Positions 13,260 through 64,000 of a stretch of 64,000 bases of DNA are shown in pieces. The translations under genes were made by a program, and so were the position numbers. Each line of letters starts with the position of its first letter. The stretch's first letter is position 1. Source of the stretch: Sinohyriopsis cumingii (Eukaryota > Mollusca > Bivalvia > Unionida > Unionidae); contig JAPYKE020000037.1 of NCBI GenBank assembly GCA_028554795.2, positions 4,966,001 to 5,030,000 of the forward strand. The letters are read 5' to 3'. Below the pieces are notes generated by a model that saw only the letters and a program-made list of their open reading frames with translations, searched no databases and was not told the DNA's origin.

Positions 13260-14130
13260 TTTCTGTTGAAGTGAACAATATGGCCCTAATAGCGCCAACA
13301 ATTTAAACACAGATTTGAACGCAATGGCTGTTAACGTCACTCTACATCACGTGATTACCTTTTGTTCTAATTATTTACCACCAAACACCAACCAGCTACG
13401 AAACACCATTATTCAGCAGCTGAATGCACGATTTGTTCTACTGTGGGATTTTAGTGCTGATAACATTTCATGAGGAAGAAATCACATAAGCAAGAAGTTT
13501 CGAACAGTAGAAGACGCCATGTTTCGACACGATCTGTAGCTATATAACACCAAATCTCCAACGTATTTATATCCAGGAACTGGTCCATACACGTGCATCG
13601 GTTTGACAATTTGTTCTTCTTTTGCTGATATTGGACTATGTATGGAGGGTCACTGATGATGTTCACATTAGTTATCTCCAATATATCTTAAGAATATCAA
13701 CTGTACAATTGATGAAGCAATTCCACAATGGAATTTAAAAAGGACGAATTGGCTAAGATTGAAACCCTTTGTGCAACTAGACTTATTAGGGATACTGTGT
13801 TAAACGTTAATAACATTATTAAACATTTTACTTCAAATTTAATCGAGATTGCCAAAAAATACAAAATGCTTTCCCAAGTCAAAGAACCTTAAAGACAGAT
13901 CAAACCACGTCAAGAGATAAATGTTAAAAGACATATTAACGTTGTTAAGCAGAAAAGTATTGTTTATTGAAGTGTCCCAATAGAAAAATGGATAAATAAA
14001 TTATATCACAAGGAGACGAATAAACTGAATAAGAACCAATTCATACGAATTATTTCAAACATAAATGACGAAAAAACTAATTCCAGTGAAGATATTCAAA
14101 AAGTAAAGACATTAAAATATAATTAGCAGA
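13260..14130 (+). mobile_element. Decayed Jockey-like LINE endonuclease region
   Basis: Across several frames one sees FCSNYLPPNTNQ, then FVLLWDFSADN (compare the family's LLGDFNAHN), KSPTYLYPGTGPYTCI and IPQWNLKKDELAKIETLC with FTSNLIEIAKKY. The order matches the second half of a Jockey-type endonuclease and the linker after it. Stops and frameshifts are frequent. No reverse transcriptase part is visible, so it is an old fragment. Confidence 0.6.
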
Positions 14131-14409
14131 ATTAGATTGTGTGGTGAAATTGCTTTGTATCATGTTGCATAATAATGAATAGTACTGATTAACACACAAC
14201 GCACACAGTGTCCTGGGATTTATAACAATTTAAACTGACAACATAAACAACTTGTCTTAATATACGTGCTACTGCTACTTCTGCACTGGTGATAGTGATT
14301 GCTGCCACTGTTTTCGTGTAAGTATTGGCAGTCGATGTTGTTTATCATTTAGATTCTTAGTGTTCTTAACAATGTTTTTTGTGTGTCCTGCTTGAGTTCG
14401 TGTTACATG

Positions 14410-14413
<4 letters not shown>

Positions 14414-14445
<32 letters not shown>
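14414..14445. repeat. (TG)n microsatellite
   Basis: About 32 bp of TG. Confidence 0.97.
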
Positions 14446-14447
<2 letters not shown>

Positions 14448-15116
14448 TGAGCACTCATACCGTCATTGTGCGTGATAGTGTACAATTACATTTGTATATA
14501 TAATAATTACTCCAAAATTTTCATTGCTGACAGTACGCTGTGCATGTGAACGCACACGTATTCCTCAATTTGGTAGTAAGTGGACATGTCATTCAGCAAC
14601 TAAACAGTGATGTTGACTCAAAATGGTATGTTGGGTAGCAAGTGTAGGTGGTGGTTATATTAACTGGCTACGAATCCAAGTGATTGTCAATAAAAACGGA
14701 TATTTTGCTTTGTTTGAGAAGGGGATGGTTAGCAGCAATATTGTTTCCTGTACTCAATCCGTTTTTTTGTCACAAAATCTTTGTGATAAAGAAATCTCTG
14801 ATTTTAATTTTTTATAACTACAGGTCCTCTTCTCTAATTTAATAGTTCTACCTAACCCACCACAAAAATGAAATTATGTACCTATATGAGCATAACAGGA
14901 TATGTCATACTATGAAATAATGTTATGCGTTAAATTTCCATTTTTTTCCACGTGCCATACGTCCAAGATGACTTGGTAAATTTCCCTTGTGTCATAAGAT
15001 TCGTTGCTTTTTTTGGGGGGGGAGGGTATTTTTCGAGGAGGGTAAGTGCCAATTAAAATTTGTACTCAAAATTAGTAAATAAAAACAACATTTGAAAGAT
15101 GTCGGTGAGTTTCGCT

Positions 15117-17992
15117 AATTGCTTTAAATGATCACTCTTTGGTGATGCTGTCATCACAAAGAACTGCATGATCAAACGTCTTAACCACAACCACAACATT
15201 CAGTTTTACCACACATAGTTTGAACTAGCCCAAACCACATTCACACTGGAGCAAAGGTCAGTCCATTTTTTCTACCTATACCGCCCTTCTCCTAGTAGAA
15301 AAATCAAGCTGGCTGAATCTTTCTTTTTGGAGCAGTTTCCCAATGGAGTATGGACATTCGATAGGTGGCAACCATATTATTGTTGGAGATTTCAACTTTC
15401 ACTTTGACTGTCCCGGAAACCCAAATACATCAAAACTCATAGATTCCATTAATGTTTTCAACCCCAACAGTCAGTTAACCAAGCCACCCATAAACATCGT
15501 AACATTTTAGACTGGATACTTCATAGACCTGACCTGATGAAAACATTATACGGTCCTCCCTGGTATCCCATGACCTTGCATTAGATCACCTCTGCATTAT
15601 ATGCCATCTTGACGTATCAGTTCCTAACCCTCCACCTTTATCTGCTACTAAGAGTAACATCCGTATCATCAATAGAACCAAACTAATGCATGACATCCAA
15701 GCAAACCTAACAACTTCCTTACCTCCTACTTTAGAACAACTCGATAACTGCCTGCGTTCATTGCTCGACAAACATGCCCCAGCTACAAGTGCAGAGTATC
15801 AATTCAAAAGTGTTCTCCACGGTATAGCAATGTTAGGGACCAGCTTTGCACTGCTAAAAGAGACCGCCGTAAAGCTGAGAGGCTTTGGCTTTCCACCAGA
15901 CTCACTATTCATAAGGTAAATCTATGAAGCCGCTAAGAAGAATGTCACAAATATAGTCCATGCAGCGAAATCATCCCACTACACTACTAAGATCATGGAA
16001 AGTTCCAGCTGCAAAGAACTCTCTGAGATTACTAACAAGCTAATGTCAAGGAACAAATCTACACCACTTCCAACTACCTTCTTTCCAGTCGACCTTCCGG
16101 ACATTTTTGCAAATTTCTTCCGTGACAAAGTACAAACCATTAAATATAAGCTTGACACCACAATCTAAATTGACTCGTCGTCACCATACAGTTGGGATAC
16201 AGAATTTGAGCGGCAAGCATTAGCAGCATTTGAACCTGTCGCTATTGATTTCGTACGCACAATCCTGATGAAGAGTGCACCAAAGTCATGTGAACTTGAT
16301 CCAATTCCATCATCACTGCTGCTTGAATGTTTAGATCCAGTATTGCCTACACTAACTTATGTTATTAATACCTCTCTCTCATCCGGGGAATTGCCATCAT
16401 TTTTTCAAAACTGCCATTGTAAATCCTCTGCTGAAGAAACCAACACTAGACCATAATAATTTAAAGAACTACCGCGCAGTTTCTAATCTCACATTCATAT
16501 TATAAATCTTAGAAAAGGTTGTTCTATCCAATCTTGTATCTCATCTGAATTCAAAGAGTCTTTTTAGCAATGTGCATTCTGCATATCGCCCTTGCCACAG
16601 TACTGAAGCTACCCTTCTAAAAATAGCTAATTACATTCTCTCTACTTTGGATAGCGGGGATATTACTTTCCTCACCCTCCTTGATTTGTCAGCAGCATTT
16701 GACACAATATTCCATGATATATTACTTCACCGTCTCCAGCATGTATTTGGCATTCATGATTCAGCCTTACTGTGGTTCAAGTCCTACTTGGTCAACATGA
16801 CACGAACTGTATCTGCAAATAGAATACACTCCAGCCCAGTTGATATATGTTGTGGTGTTCCACAGGGGTCTGTTATTGGACATGTTCTCTTCATTCTATA
16901 CACTCAGTCGCTCTCAAGTGTCGTAGACCATCATTCAGTGTCTCACCAGTTGTACGCTGATGACACCCAAATATACAAATCTAGCCACCCAACTGAAGTT
17001 GATGCTACCATCCAAGGTGTGGAGAGGTGCATTTCTGATGTGAAAGCATGGATGACATGTAACAAGCTGCAGATGAATGATGATAAAACTGAGGCCATTC
17101 TGATCACAACATAAAGACTTTCTCATTCACATCCTTTACCTCAAGCAACAAATATCAGCAACACCAACATTAAATTCACACAATCAGTACGAAACCTAGG
17201 TGTTACTCTGGACAGTACACTCACATTGCACCAACATGTCATGAACATATGCAAGGCTGCATATCTTGAGATGAGACGCATCAGCTCAATTTGCAAATAT
17301 TTCAGCTGATGCCACTAAAACACTTATGTGTTCATTAGTACTTTCAAGACTGGACTTTTGTAACTCAATTATGTCTTATTTATCTAAATATCTGCTCCAG
17401 GAACGTCAAAAAATTCAAAGTACAGTTTACTCAGATCATACTTAGAGTACCACGATTAGAGCACACCTCCCCGATGCTCTGTACCCTACACTTGCTATCC
17501 ATTCGACCCAGAATCAAGCACAAAAGTTGTTCTCTGTGCAACGTTTCACTGTTGGGCTCTAGTCCAACATACCTATCCGACCTCACCCATGTGTATACAC
17601 CAGCAAGATACTTACGCTCCTCATCTGACAATCGTAAATTCATTATTCCCACTATGAAAACAAAGTCATATGGACAGCGTTTTTTTGCATACTAGGGCCC
17701 ATCAACGTGGAATTAATTGCCCACTGAACTTAGACACAAAGACACAGTGATCCAATTCAAGAGTGCTCTCAAAACTCACTTACTTCGACTGCACGAAAAA
17801 ACTTAAAGAATTAATAATGTTTCCTACCTTAAATATTCTCAGCATTTTTTTCTAATTTCCTTGTCTTTGTTTTTGTAATCATATCATTATATGTTTTTTT
17901 TTTATCTTGTAGGTGTTGTCTGATGTTGTAAAGCGCTTAGAGCGTCTAAAGATTAGGCGCTATACAAAGTCCTCATTATTATTATCATTATG
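15117..17992 (+). mobile_element. CR1/L2-like LINE, decayed copy with internal deletion
   Basis: Contains remnants of the endonuclease (DHLCIICHLDV-like, about 15590) and a reverse transcriptase part: HSAYRPCHSTEATLLK, LLDLSAAFDTIFHD, VPQGSVIGHVLFILY, then YADDTQIYKSS (about 16570-17110). It ends with the family's 3' tail (ggcgctatacaaagtcctca) and an ATT array at 17992. Several stops and frameshifts separate the pieces. Near 15117-15140 it jumps across about 430 bp that are present in the copy at 39668. Confidence 0.9.
16572..17114 (+). pseudogene. LINE reverse transcriptase domain remnant
   Basis: An open stretch of 180 codons with reverse transcriptase motifs: LDLSAAFDTIFHD (first catalytic Asp), GVPQGSV and YADDTQIY (catalytic Asp pair). 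It stops at an in-frame TAA shortly after DDKTEAILITT, and the C-terminal part continues in broken frames. It belongs to the LINE at 15117-17992. Confidence 0.88.
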
Positions 17993-20900
17993 AACATTTT
18001 CAAAATACATCAGACTTAGTCAGTATCAGTTGACATAATAGTCGAAAGTAGATTAGACAATATTAAATAATCTAAACCACTTGCAGCTTCTTTATTCTTG
18101 TTATTGAGAAAGACTGTCTCCCCGTAGTATGGAGGATTGGAAACATTCATGCTTATCGTTTTGGGATAGATTTCATTCTCGAGGCTGTTCACAACCCCTG
18201 TTGCATGTAAATAAAGATAATGTCGCTAAAGCTCGGTTTGATGCGTTTGGCACTGACACTACAACCTTATAGTTTTCAAGTGCAGTCAAACAAAGGAGTT
18301 GGAATTGTTGGTACTTGAGTAGAGCCCAGTCTCGGTATTGTAAGTGAATCATTATAAGGACGATTATCATATATTCAAATTAATGATTACTCAGAAATGT
18401 TTTTTAGGGGAGGTATTGTCAGGGAATTAGGCAATGGCAGAGCTTTGCAATGTGTTATGACTATCATTTGTTATTGACTTCGCAGACGCGTACAGCCTTA
18501 CCTGGACTATTTTTTCTTGTTTGGTAGTGACTGAGTAATGTATACATCTCGTTGTAGAACGTTCGGAGCGGGTTGGCCATATTCCTTGATATGCAAGTGG
18601 TTTTATTTACTGTCAATATATTGCATATAATATATGTGAGAACAGTGATGACAAGAGCATATCAGACAGTGCGTACATCAGGCAATGCAAAACAGACATA
18701 AGGGTGGGTAATAGTTTACACTTGACGATAATCTCTTATTCAATGTACAAGTAATTGTGAATTTTGTAAGACTTACGACAGTCCAACATTGTTCCTCTAT
18801 ATTAGTAAACAAACAAAATGTCAATTACGTAGATTTGTTAATAAAACCAACATTAACTGAAGCCTGACAGTCCCGGAAAAATACTTTTAAAGTATAATTG
18901 CAGACACACAAAAGATAAGTGATATAACTTTAACTGACTAGGAGCTGATAACAGTAGACGAGAAACAAAACATGACACGATGTGAATTATATATCAATAC
19001 GGGTTCGGTAGAAATCTTAAAGCCAGGTTGTGTTATTCTAGAAACAAGAAATTGTATTAGTAAATTTCTAGCGAATAATGAAGTTCAATTAATGAAGAAT
19101 TTATGACATTAAATTGCATTTGATACATAATTGATTTTTACCATTCAAGTAATGATCTCTTTGTGTTAGTTTGATAAATTAGAAATTTAGAAAAACGAGA
19201 AGAACAATGGAAATCAAAATAAATATTAAGTACACACTTTATTACCAGTACTAGATTTTTGAATCAGGAAGACCATAGCAGGCAGAAAACAGACTAGAAA
19301 TGCCAAGTAAATCATAAAAGCCGCTTTTTCCACACGTAGGTAAACAGAAAGATAAAATCATGGTGTTTCAGATAGTATCAAATAATCTACAAGGTGTTGT
19401 CATGGTACTGACAAAGACAATGCAAAAGAAGTGGAAAACCATGAAGCTGTACGTGAATCATCTGTACAAAGATCATGAAAGATGATATTAAGACTGTATT
19501 TAGAAATATAAGGGATATAATAAAACTTTATTCCAATGGTTGTTATGAGAAGATTTTGATAGTGATTCCTGGATGAATAGTTTTAAGGATACAGTTGCTT
19601 CCTTTCCAGCTCCCACACACTCGTATAAAAGCACACGCTCACACGCTGCTGACATCGTACAGGCGATCTATATGTAGGAACTAATATCCCAAGACTCACA
19701 TAAATACGCGTACATCCACAAACACTTGTAGTAGAACACGGGGGCTTAAATATATTTCAACATATGTTAAGTTTATTTTTTGCATGATATGAAAATTTAT
19801 ATTTAGTATCAAAGGTGTCTATTTTGCTATAATAATGTTGGAAGATTTAACGAAAGTGATATTGAAGATAAATGAGCTAAATAAACTGAACGTCCCAAAC
19901 AGCGACCCATTAGAAAGCATGCATTGATGACTTGATTCACCAGATACTGTTGTTTAAATTATTGACTTTAAATAAGTCCCATTTTATGGATACCGGTGGG
20001 CTCTTTGAAAACGGTTTGGGGTGGTATCACTGATGTATTAAAATGTCGGGGTTCCGGCCTCCATGCCTTAGCTGACAGGTGACATCACTGCAAATTGCAA
20101 ATAACAGAGCGTCTCGCCCCGTGGCAAATTTCATAAAAGGTAGTAACCGCGAATTTGATGTTAATTCAATGCCTAATTCACGGACATGTATATGTTTTTG
20201 TTTCAAAATCGTTTATTATATAACAGGTATTGAAATTACTCAAATTCTTTGAATTACGAATTCTATCAGGATACGTTTACATGAGCTAGCATTGTTAACA
20301 AATTTTCTCACACAACGTGAGACGTATATCACATTATGTTATATTTAACATGCATATCTTGAGAAATTATATTCATCAAAAGTATCATTTAAATCCAAAA
20401 ATGTATCTGCATGTTTAGTTTTATTTTCAGTGTTGAAATGTATGAAACAGCAGTCCATGTACAATTAAGAACTTTGTTTATTTCTGTTTTAATATAAAAA
20501 GTGCTACCAATTAATGCGAAATGTTTGCATCTATATACGTTTGTAATAAGCCTGTCATGTTTTGTAATTTGTTCGAATAATTTAAATTTCATTCGATTAT
20601 CTATCTTGTCACTGCTTCTTTTACATCATACCAATGTGCTAGTTTCATATTTTGGCCATTGTAGCAAGATACGGACTGAAAGCTGTGAGAACAACAACGC
20701 GTAGCGGATTGTTGTTCATGTATCACGTAGCCATGTATCCGGACCAATGAATGGTGGTAAAATGTACAGACAAAGCGACATATGAAGTGCGAAAGAGATA
20801 GAAGGAGATAAAAAAACAATAGTGTCTATGCTAATTAAAGCACCATACTTACTTTTTAAAGAGACTTAAATCAGACGTAAATACATTTAAATGGTCCATT

Positions 20901-21239
20901 CACTACGTGTTTTTTAGTTGGTTATACACCGTTGGTTTCAGTATACCTCGGGTTAGTAAATGGTTGCACGTACAGTGATCGATATGTTAGCTATACCGTG
21001 TTTGTTGTGCTCTATTTTCTTCATTTAAGCCATTTGTGAATAAACTTTCTGTAACCTGTGGACTCTATACCATTATGTTGATACCCGTCTATTCCCTACC
21101 TGATTTAGGGTTTAATTCAAGGTAACTTCTTAATTAGTTTGTTTTCCAAGAGAAATTAGTTTGATTATTCACTGTATTGAATTGTCAGTTACATAAACTA
21201 TTTTTGGGGCAGTACAAACCTACAATACCTCATTTCGTA
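17993..21239. other. Intergenic, no feature seen
   Basis: A GC-richer patch at 19990-20140 (cggggttccggcctccatgc) may be an unrecognised repeat fragment. The remaining sequence is plain AT-rich DNA. Confidence 0.45.
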
Positions 21240-21760
21240 ATGCTTCTTAATCTACATGTCAATGTCCTATCGAAAGCATCTGCGACCAAACTTTACATGG
21301 TGGAACGGAGAACTCATCAGGTAGAACCATTACTGGTCAGACGTAACAAGTGTTGATGAGAATCCTAAAGAAAATGATTAAAAATATAGTTATGAACGTC
21401 AGATGGCGTTTTCATAATACATATCAAAACGTTTACCAGGGCATATCTTTTTTAGAGATGAAGAAGAAAGACCTTACAAGTTTGGGTAAAGGCAACAAAA
21501 CGAGCTCATCAAACCCAATTTCTGGCCAGGACATGGATACATGAATATGTATGAGGCTAAGACCTTGGTTGCTCAAAATCCAGCTGTTCTAAAGTTTTGA
21601 TGGATTATCCATACAATGCAATTTCAAATGCAGACCAGAAAGGATGCAAACAACCTGGATGTATGTTCCATTACTCTGCAAGTATCAGTCAGCAACCAAG
21701 ATTTTATTGTTTATAATACGGAAATACAGAAAAAGTGTACAACAGGAGAGAGGGCTAATG
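21240..21760 (+). pseudogene. Short decayed coding-like tract
   Basis: Broken frames with protein-like runs, for example an open frame 21350-21544 and, in another frame, DYPYNAISNADQKGCKQPGC followed by FHYSASISQQPRF near 21640-21700. The composition is K/N-rich. Source not identified. Confidence 0.25.
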
Positions 21761-24700
21761 AACAAATAAGGTAATGCATCTTGTTATATCATTCTAATTA
21801 ATTTGAATAATGTTTAGATAATTTAAACAAAGTACCATATTTGCGCGCATAACGTAAACTAAATGTCACAAATTTCTTGACCTATTGTAGAAATGACGCC
21901 AGTTTGACAGATTTTAGCTGCTTGAAAGATAAGCGTGAATTTCCGTCTGACACTCTGTTGTATTAAACTATATCAAAGCCTGAATCACAGTGCAACACAT
22001 TAAACATTATGCGTTATTGTGTTCCTGGTAAATGTAGCAAACACCAAACCTAGATAATATTGGTACACAAATATACCAATATAAGCAACGAATGATTTGA
22101 AATCGTGAGAAAGCAATGCTTATTTAAGGCTGTCTACCTAATAAACGTATAGATTCTCGTAGATAAGTTCTTAACACTTATTGATCACCAGTGCATTTCA
22201 TTACATTCAAATAGAAACAATGCCATCGAAGTAATCGTGTTGAATTTTAAATACTCAAATAACCTTACTTAATCAGAAATTCTCATCGGATACGTAACAT
22301 GATATTAATGAAACAATGTTAACAAATACAGTGAAAATACAGTGAACCGGTTTCATATCAGATATATAGGAAAAATAAATTGCGTAAGTAAAGAAAACAG
22401 CTAAACAATATAAAGCTATAAATACATGCAATTACATAACACTGACATATATGTGCAAATACTGTTTATATTTAGCAATATCTTCCTATATGGTTCAGAA
22501 ACACCTCATCCAGTAACTAAATGATCACATATCTATGAAATATCTACACACAAATACATCACCTCATTAAATAACTACAAGAACATAAAGCCTGACCAAA
22601 AACGAAATATTTTCAACATTGTGAACGATGTACTTTATTATCATCTGCCCTCCAGCATTCCACAGGTGAATCAACCTCACAACATATCGTCTGTATTTAG
22701 GCTATATAAAGTCAATCAATGCATGACTATAAATTATGCTTTGCCCCACTAAATGCAATGATTCGTGGCATTGTCACATGTACATCAGCACAAAAGTGAA
22801 ATCGGTGGTTTTTAAAGGCGGTGGACAGAGTGTAACATGCACTTCAAATTTTGCAACGTTCACGTGATCAGGTATACACGTGTCAAAGGTTCTTACATTA
22901 GCGTAGATATTTGTTATCTTAGCCACATACAACTTAAAGTTACTCAGCTCTTCTACCGATTCTAATGTTCAAAAAATGACGTCAGTTTCTCGTCGATTGA
23001 ACTCTTCCATATTTTTTGAGGCTTACGAAAAGCACATCGATATATTCACTTGAGTTATTAATAATCCCTGCTACATAGCTGGATACCACGAACTATACTG
23101 TACTGCGGCATACTGCAATATCTATAAACTTAACTTAATAGTACCTCGGCTTTCCGCACTTTTGTTAGGGGACAACAATGCAATCTTCTGAGACAGAGGG
23201 AAGACATTATTTTAAAGAAACATTTTTGGAAATAAATATATTGTTCTGATTTATTTTAACCTAACACTATATCATAACCAGTATAATATTTGAAAAATAT
23301 AATTATCTTGAGATAAAAGAAAATTGTATTTCTTAGCTGTCAAAATCGTAACTCCCATCAAAATAAATGGTCGTGTGTAATAGCAGATGAATTTGCTATG
23401 TGTAAATCATTGTATCAGTTGTAAACTAAAACTGTAATTAATGTGAACTAATTAAGTTTACATTATAGCTGACAACACGTACGATATACCCTGGTGGCAG
23501 CGAGCGTTTAATCATACAAAATTAAGTGTTAACACGGGAACCTGCAATTTATTGGCTATACGTTTGATATAATAGGCAAAGAAAATTTAAATGGAATGCC
23601 AACACCTGTTCAAGATATTTATTAGACAGGTCCTTAGGTGTTATCAACAAGCTGACAAGATATCCGTTTTTAACTGTAACTACAATGTTTCTTCACCCTA
23701 AGAGCCGTATGAATAATTTAAGATTTGTTTGATTTGTTGCCTTTATTATGGTTGATTCTCAAGCGATTAAATTTGACAGTTGACCTTTTAAAGTTTACAA
23801 GGCCTTCAATTTCGACAGTAAATTTATCCGAATGGAAATGTAAATCTATATAATTACCGAAACATTGCAGGGTATCATTTTATATTTTTAGCAATAGATT
23901 AACCGTTGTTGCCATCATCACAAATATACAACAGCTTTGAGCACACGTTTGTCACGAGCATATGTGCTAATGAATATGTCTTAGTTTTAGATGCCGACAG
24001 TAGAACTACGCTAGATATCATCCATGCACGCCTTTGTATGACTGTCCAATTAGTCAACCAAATGATCTAATTTCTCATCCTGACATCACGAATTTTTGTC
24101 TTGTTGCTCTAACATAGACAATCGGCATATTAGGGAGATGAAACACTTTTCCTTACACCGAATGTTGCATCACAATGTTTATAATTTGCAAAGCTTGCAA
24201 AGATACAAAAATGTGACAATATTACAGCAACAATTATAATTTTCATGTGTATGATACAATTTTCCCTGTGACTAGTGCTGTATTGTAAAACAATACGATA
24301 AACAACCACCATTCTTATTCTCCGTGAACAGCATACATTTGTTAAAAGAAAGATAGCAAGATAATAAAATACAGTGAATATATTTATTTTTCGAAGGAAA
24401 GTTTAATAAGGACATATAAAACATAAAAGGCTGGAAAATAAATATGACTGGATTCAAACTTGATACCTCATTTTTCATTTCATTCAATTCATTGATCGTT
24501 TTCGAACACAACACAATGTGTAGAAAATTTGGTAATTTGTCGTAAATTACGTTTACGTGTTTTGCGCAGCTGAGTATATCAGTAAGTTTTTTTAACAATA
24601 AGATTCTTCGGAGTAAACAACGTAGGAGATATTCTCTTGCACTTTGTGGTAAATATAAAACTAAAGTCTTCAGGACCCCATCAAAAGCAAATGTTTACCA

Positions 24701-24874
24701 AACATAGTTTATGTTATTGCTTTTTTAATCAAAATTAAATCTTGATTATCACCTTTATGACATATTGCGATAATAGTGGATGCAGGGTATTACTTTTCTC
24801 GAAATTAAATTTACGCTATCGAACTCGTCTCTCTTTGGGGCAAAAGACCTTTACGTTTGGTCATCAGTTATTAG
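21761..24874. other. Intergenic, no firm feature
   Basis: A minus-strand run near 24470-24570 (HVNVIYDKLPNFLHIVLC) is bounded by a possible acceptor and a GAG|GTATCA donor, but without partner exons it is not called. Confidence 0.4.
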
Positions 24875-25185
24875 TAATCACAATTTTGATGCCAGTACAA
24901 TATAATATACAACTTGATCAGTACAGTAATCTCTATTTTGATACCAGTACAATGGACCATACAACTTTATCACTACAGTAATCATTATTTTGGTTCCAGT
25001 ACACGGGACAACATTACTTTATTACTACAGTGATGATCATTTTGATCCTAGTATAACAGATAATACAACTTTATCATTACATTAATCACTATTTGGTTCT
25101 AGTTTACAAGACAATTTTACTTTATTACTACAGTAATCACTAGTTGGATACTAGTACAATATAAAATACTACTTTATCGGTAAGG
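24875..25185. repeat. Minisatellite, about 52-bp period
   Basis: About six imperfect units. Each starts near c(c/t)agtacaat or a variant, continues acaactttatcactacagta, then atcactattttgg/atac. Units at about 24895, 24947, 24999, 25050 and 25102 are 51-52 bp long. Divergence between units is visible, so the array is old. Confidence 0.8.
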
Positions 25186-25599
25186 CTATCACCAAGCTGT
25201 TTCAAGTTCACTAGACGACATTGCGCATCTGTACAGTAATTATGATACTGGGTCCATTGGTATACATCATGAGTTTAATATTTAGTGTCTGACAAATGGT
25301 CTCATAAAACGCAAAATTTAACCAAGGTGACAAGAACAGCAGGCATATAGTAGACAGACACATATAGGGACGACCTATGAAAATGTATTCCCCATTCATA
25401 CGTGTTATTCAGAAAACTTTATTTCTGGATTATATAATATTATGTTGTTGATTGCAATTCATAACACGTTCAAGCGGGTGAATGTTGTAAATTGTTATAC
25501 TGGGATACTTATATCGAATTCATAAACGTGCTCTTCCATTAAAATTATGCGATAAGAATACAAATGAAGTTTTAGCATCATTTCACACAACTTTCAATC

Positions 25600-63890
<38,291 letters not shown>

Positions 63891-64000
63891 CTATAAAAAG
63901 ATGCTGATCAGTGAGTATATCAGAGTGATTATAAGTTACGTTACAGGCTAGGAAATGTAAAAGATAATGCTTTTTGTTTCAAGCTATCATTTATGAAAGA

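Noticed and set aside
24451..24570. Possible exon on the minus strand with acceptor and GAG|GTATCA donor
   Set aside because: No recognisable motif and no partner exon.

Overview
This is eukaryotic, animal nuclear DNA. It is AT-rich, has long introns, many very long TA, GA/CT and CA microsatellites, tRNA-derived SINEs and several decayed LINEs. There is no bacterial or organellar gene organisation. The SINE body (the cgcttggcgctcagcatta / ggtcggcctggtgtcag type) and the CR1/L2-like LINE tail (the aaagcgctt ... ggcgctatacaaag type followed by an ATT array) are the kinds I know from molluscs. A mollusc is therefore the best guess, as an inference and not a proof.

Two protein-coding genes can be supported, both on the minus strand and probably tandem members of one family of secreted M12B (reprolysin/ADAMTS-like) zinc metalloproteases. 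Gene A runs in from beyond the right edge. I can place eight coding exons (63890 down to 26119) plus a 3' UTR exon with a poly(A) signal near 25618. All intron phases agree: 840 nt, 279 codons plus a stop. The exons cover the protease domain, with zinc motif HELGHSLGASHD, a Met-turn IMTP and a short cysteine-rich tail. No disintegrin or thrombospondin repeat is visible in this part. Gene B starts at 3527 with a TATA box, a signal-peptide exon and a prodomain exon, and leaves the window on the left.

The other DNA is intron or intergenic space filled with repeats. A CR1/L2-like LINE family is present three times: 3' fragment 7923-8592 on minus, decayed copy 15117-17992 on plus, longer copy 39668-42890 on minus inside a gene A intron. 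A second LINE type lies at 58230-59628 as an internally deleted copy with a clean target-site duplication. A decayed Jockey-like LINE is at 13260-14130. SINEs lie at 1462, 10017, 26471 and 53070, and two of them have visible target-site duplications. A 52-bp minisatellite lies at 24875-25185.

Several tracts look like broken, intronless, AT-rich coding sequence on the plus strand: 9650-11350, 21240-21760, 42930-43300, 45640-49250 and 53950-57850. I cannot name their source; old transposons or old viral insertions are the main options. A possible small unknown gene or last exon with a cysteine-rich N-terminal part lies at 5663-6211 on minus.

The most interesting points are a GC-AG intron that splits the zinc-binding motif of gene A, a phase-fitting 35-nt micro-exon, CT arrays that begin right behind three donor sites of the two protease genes, and the unidentified coding relics.
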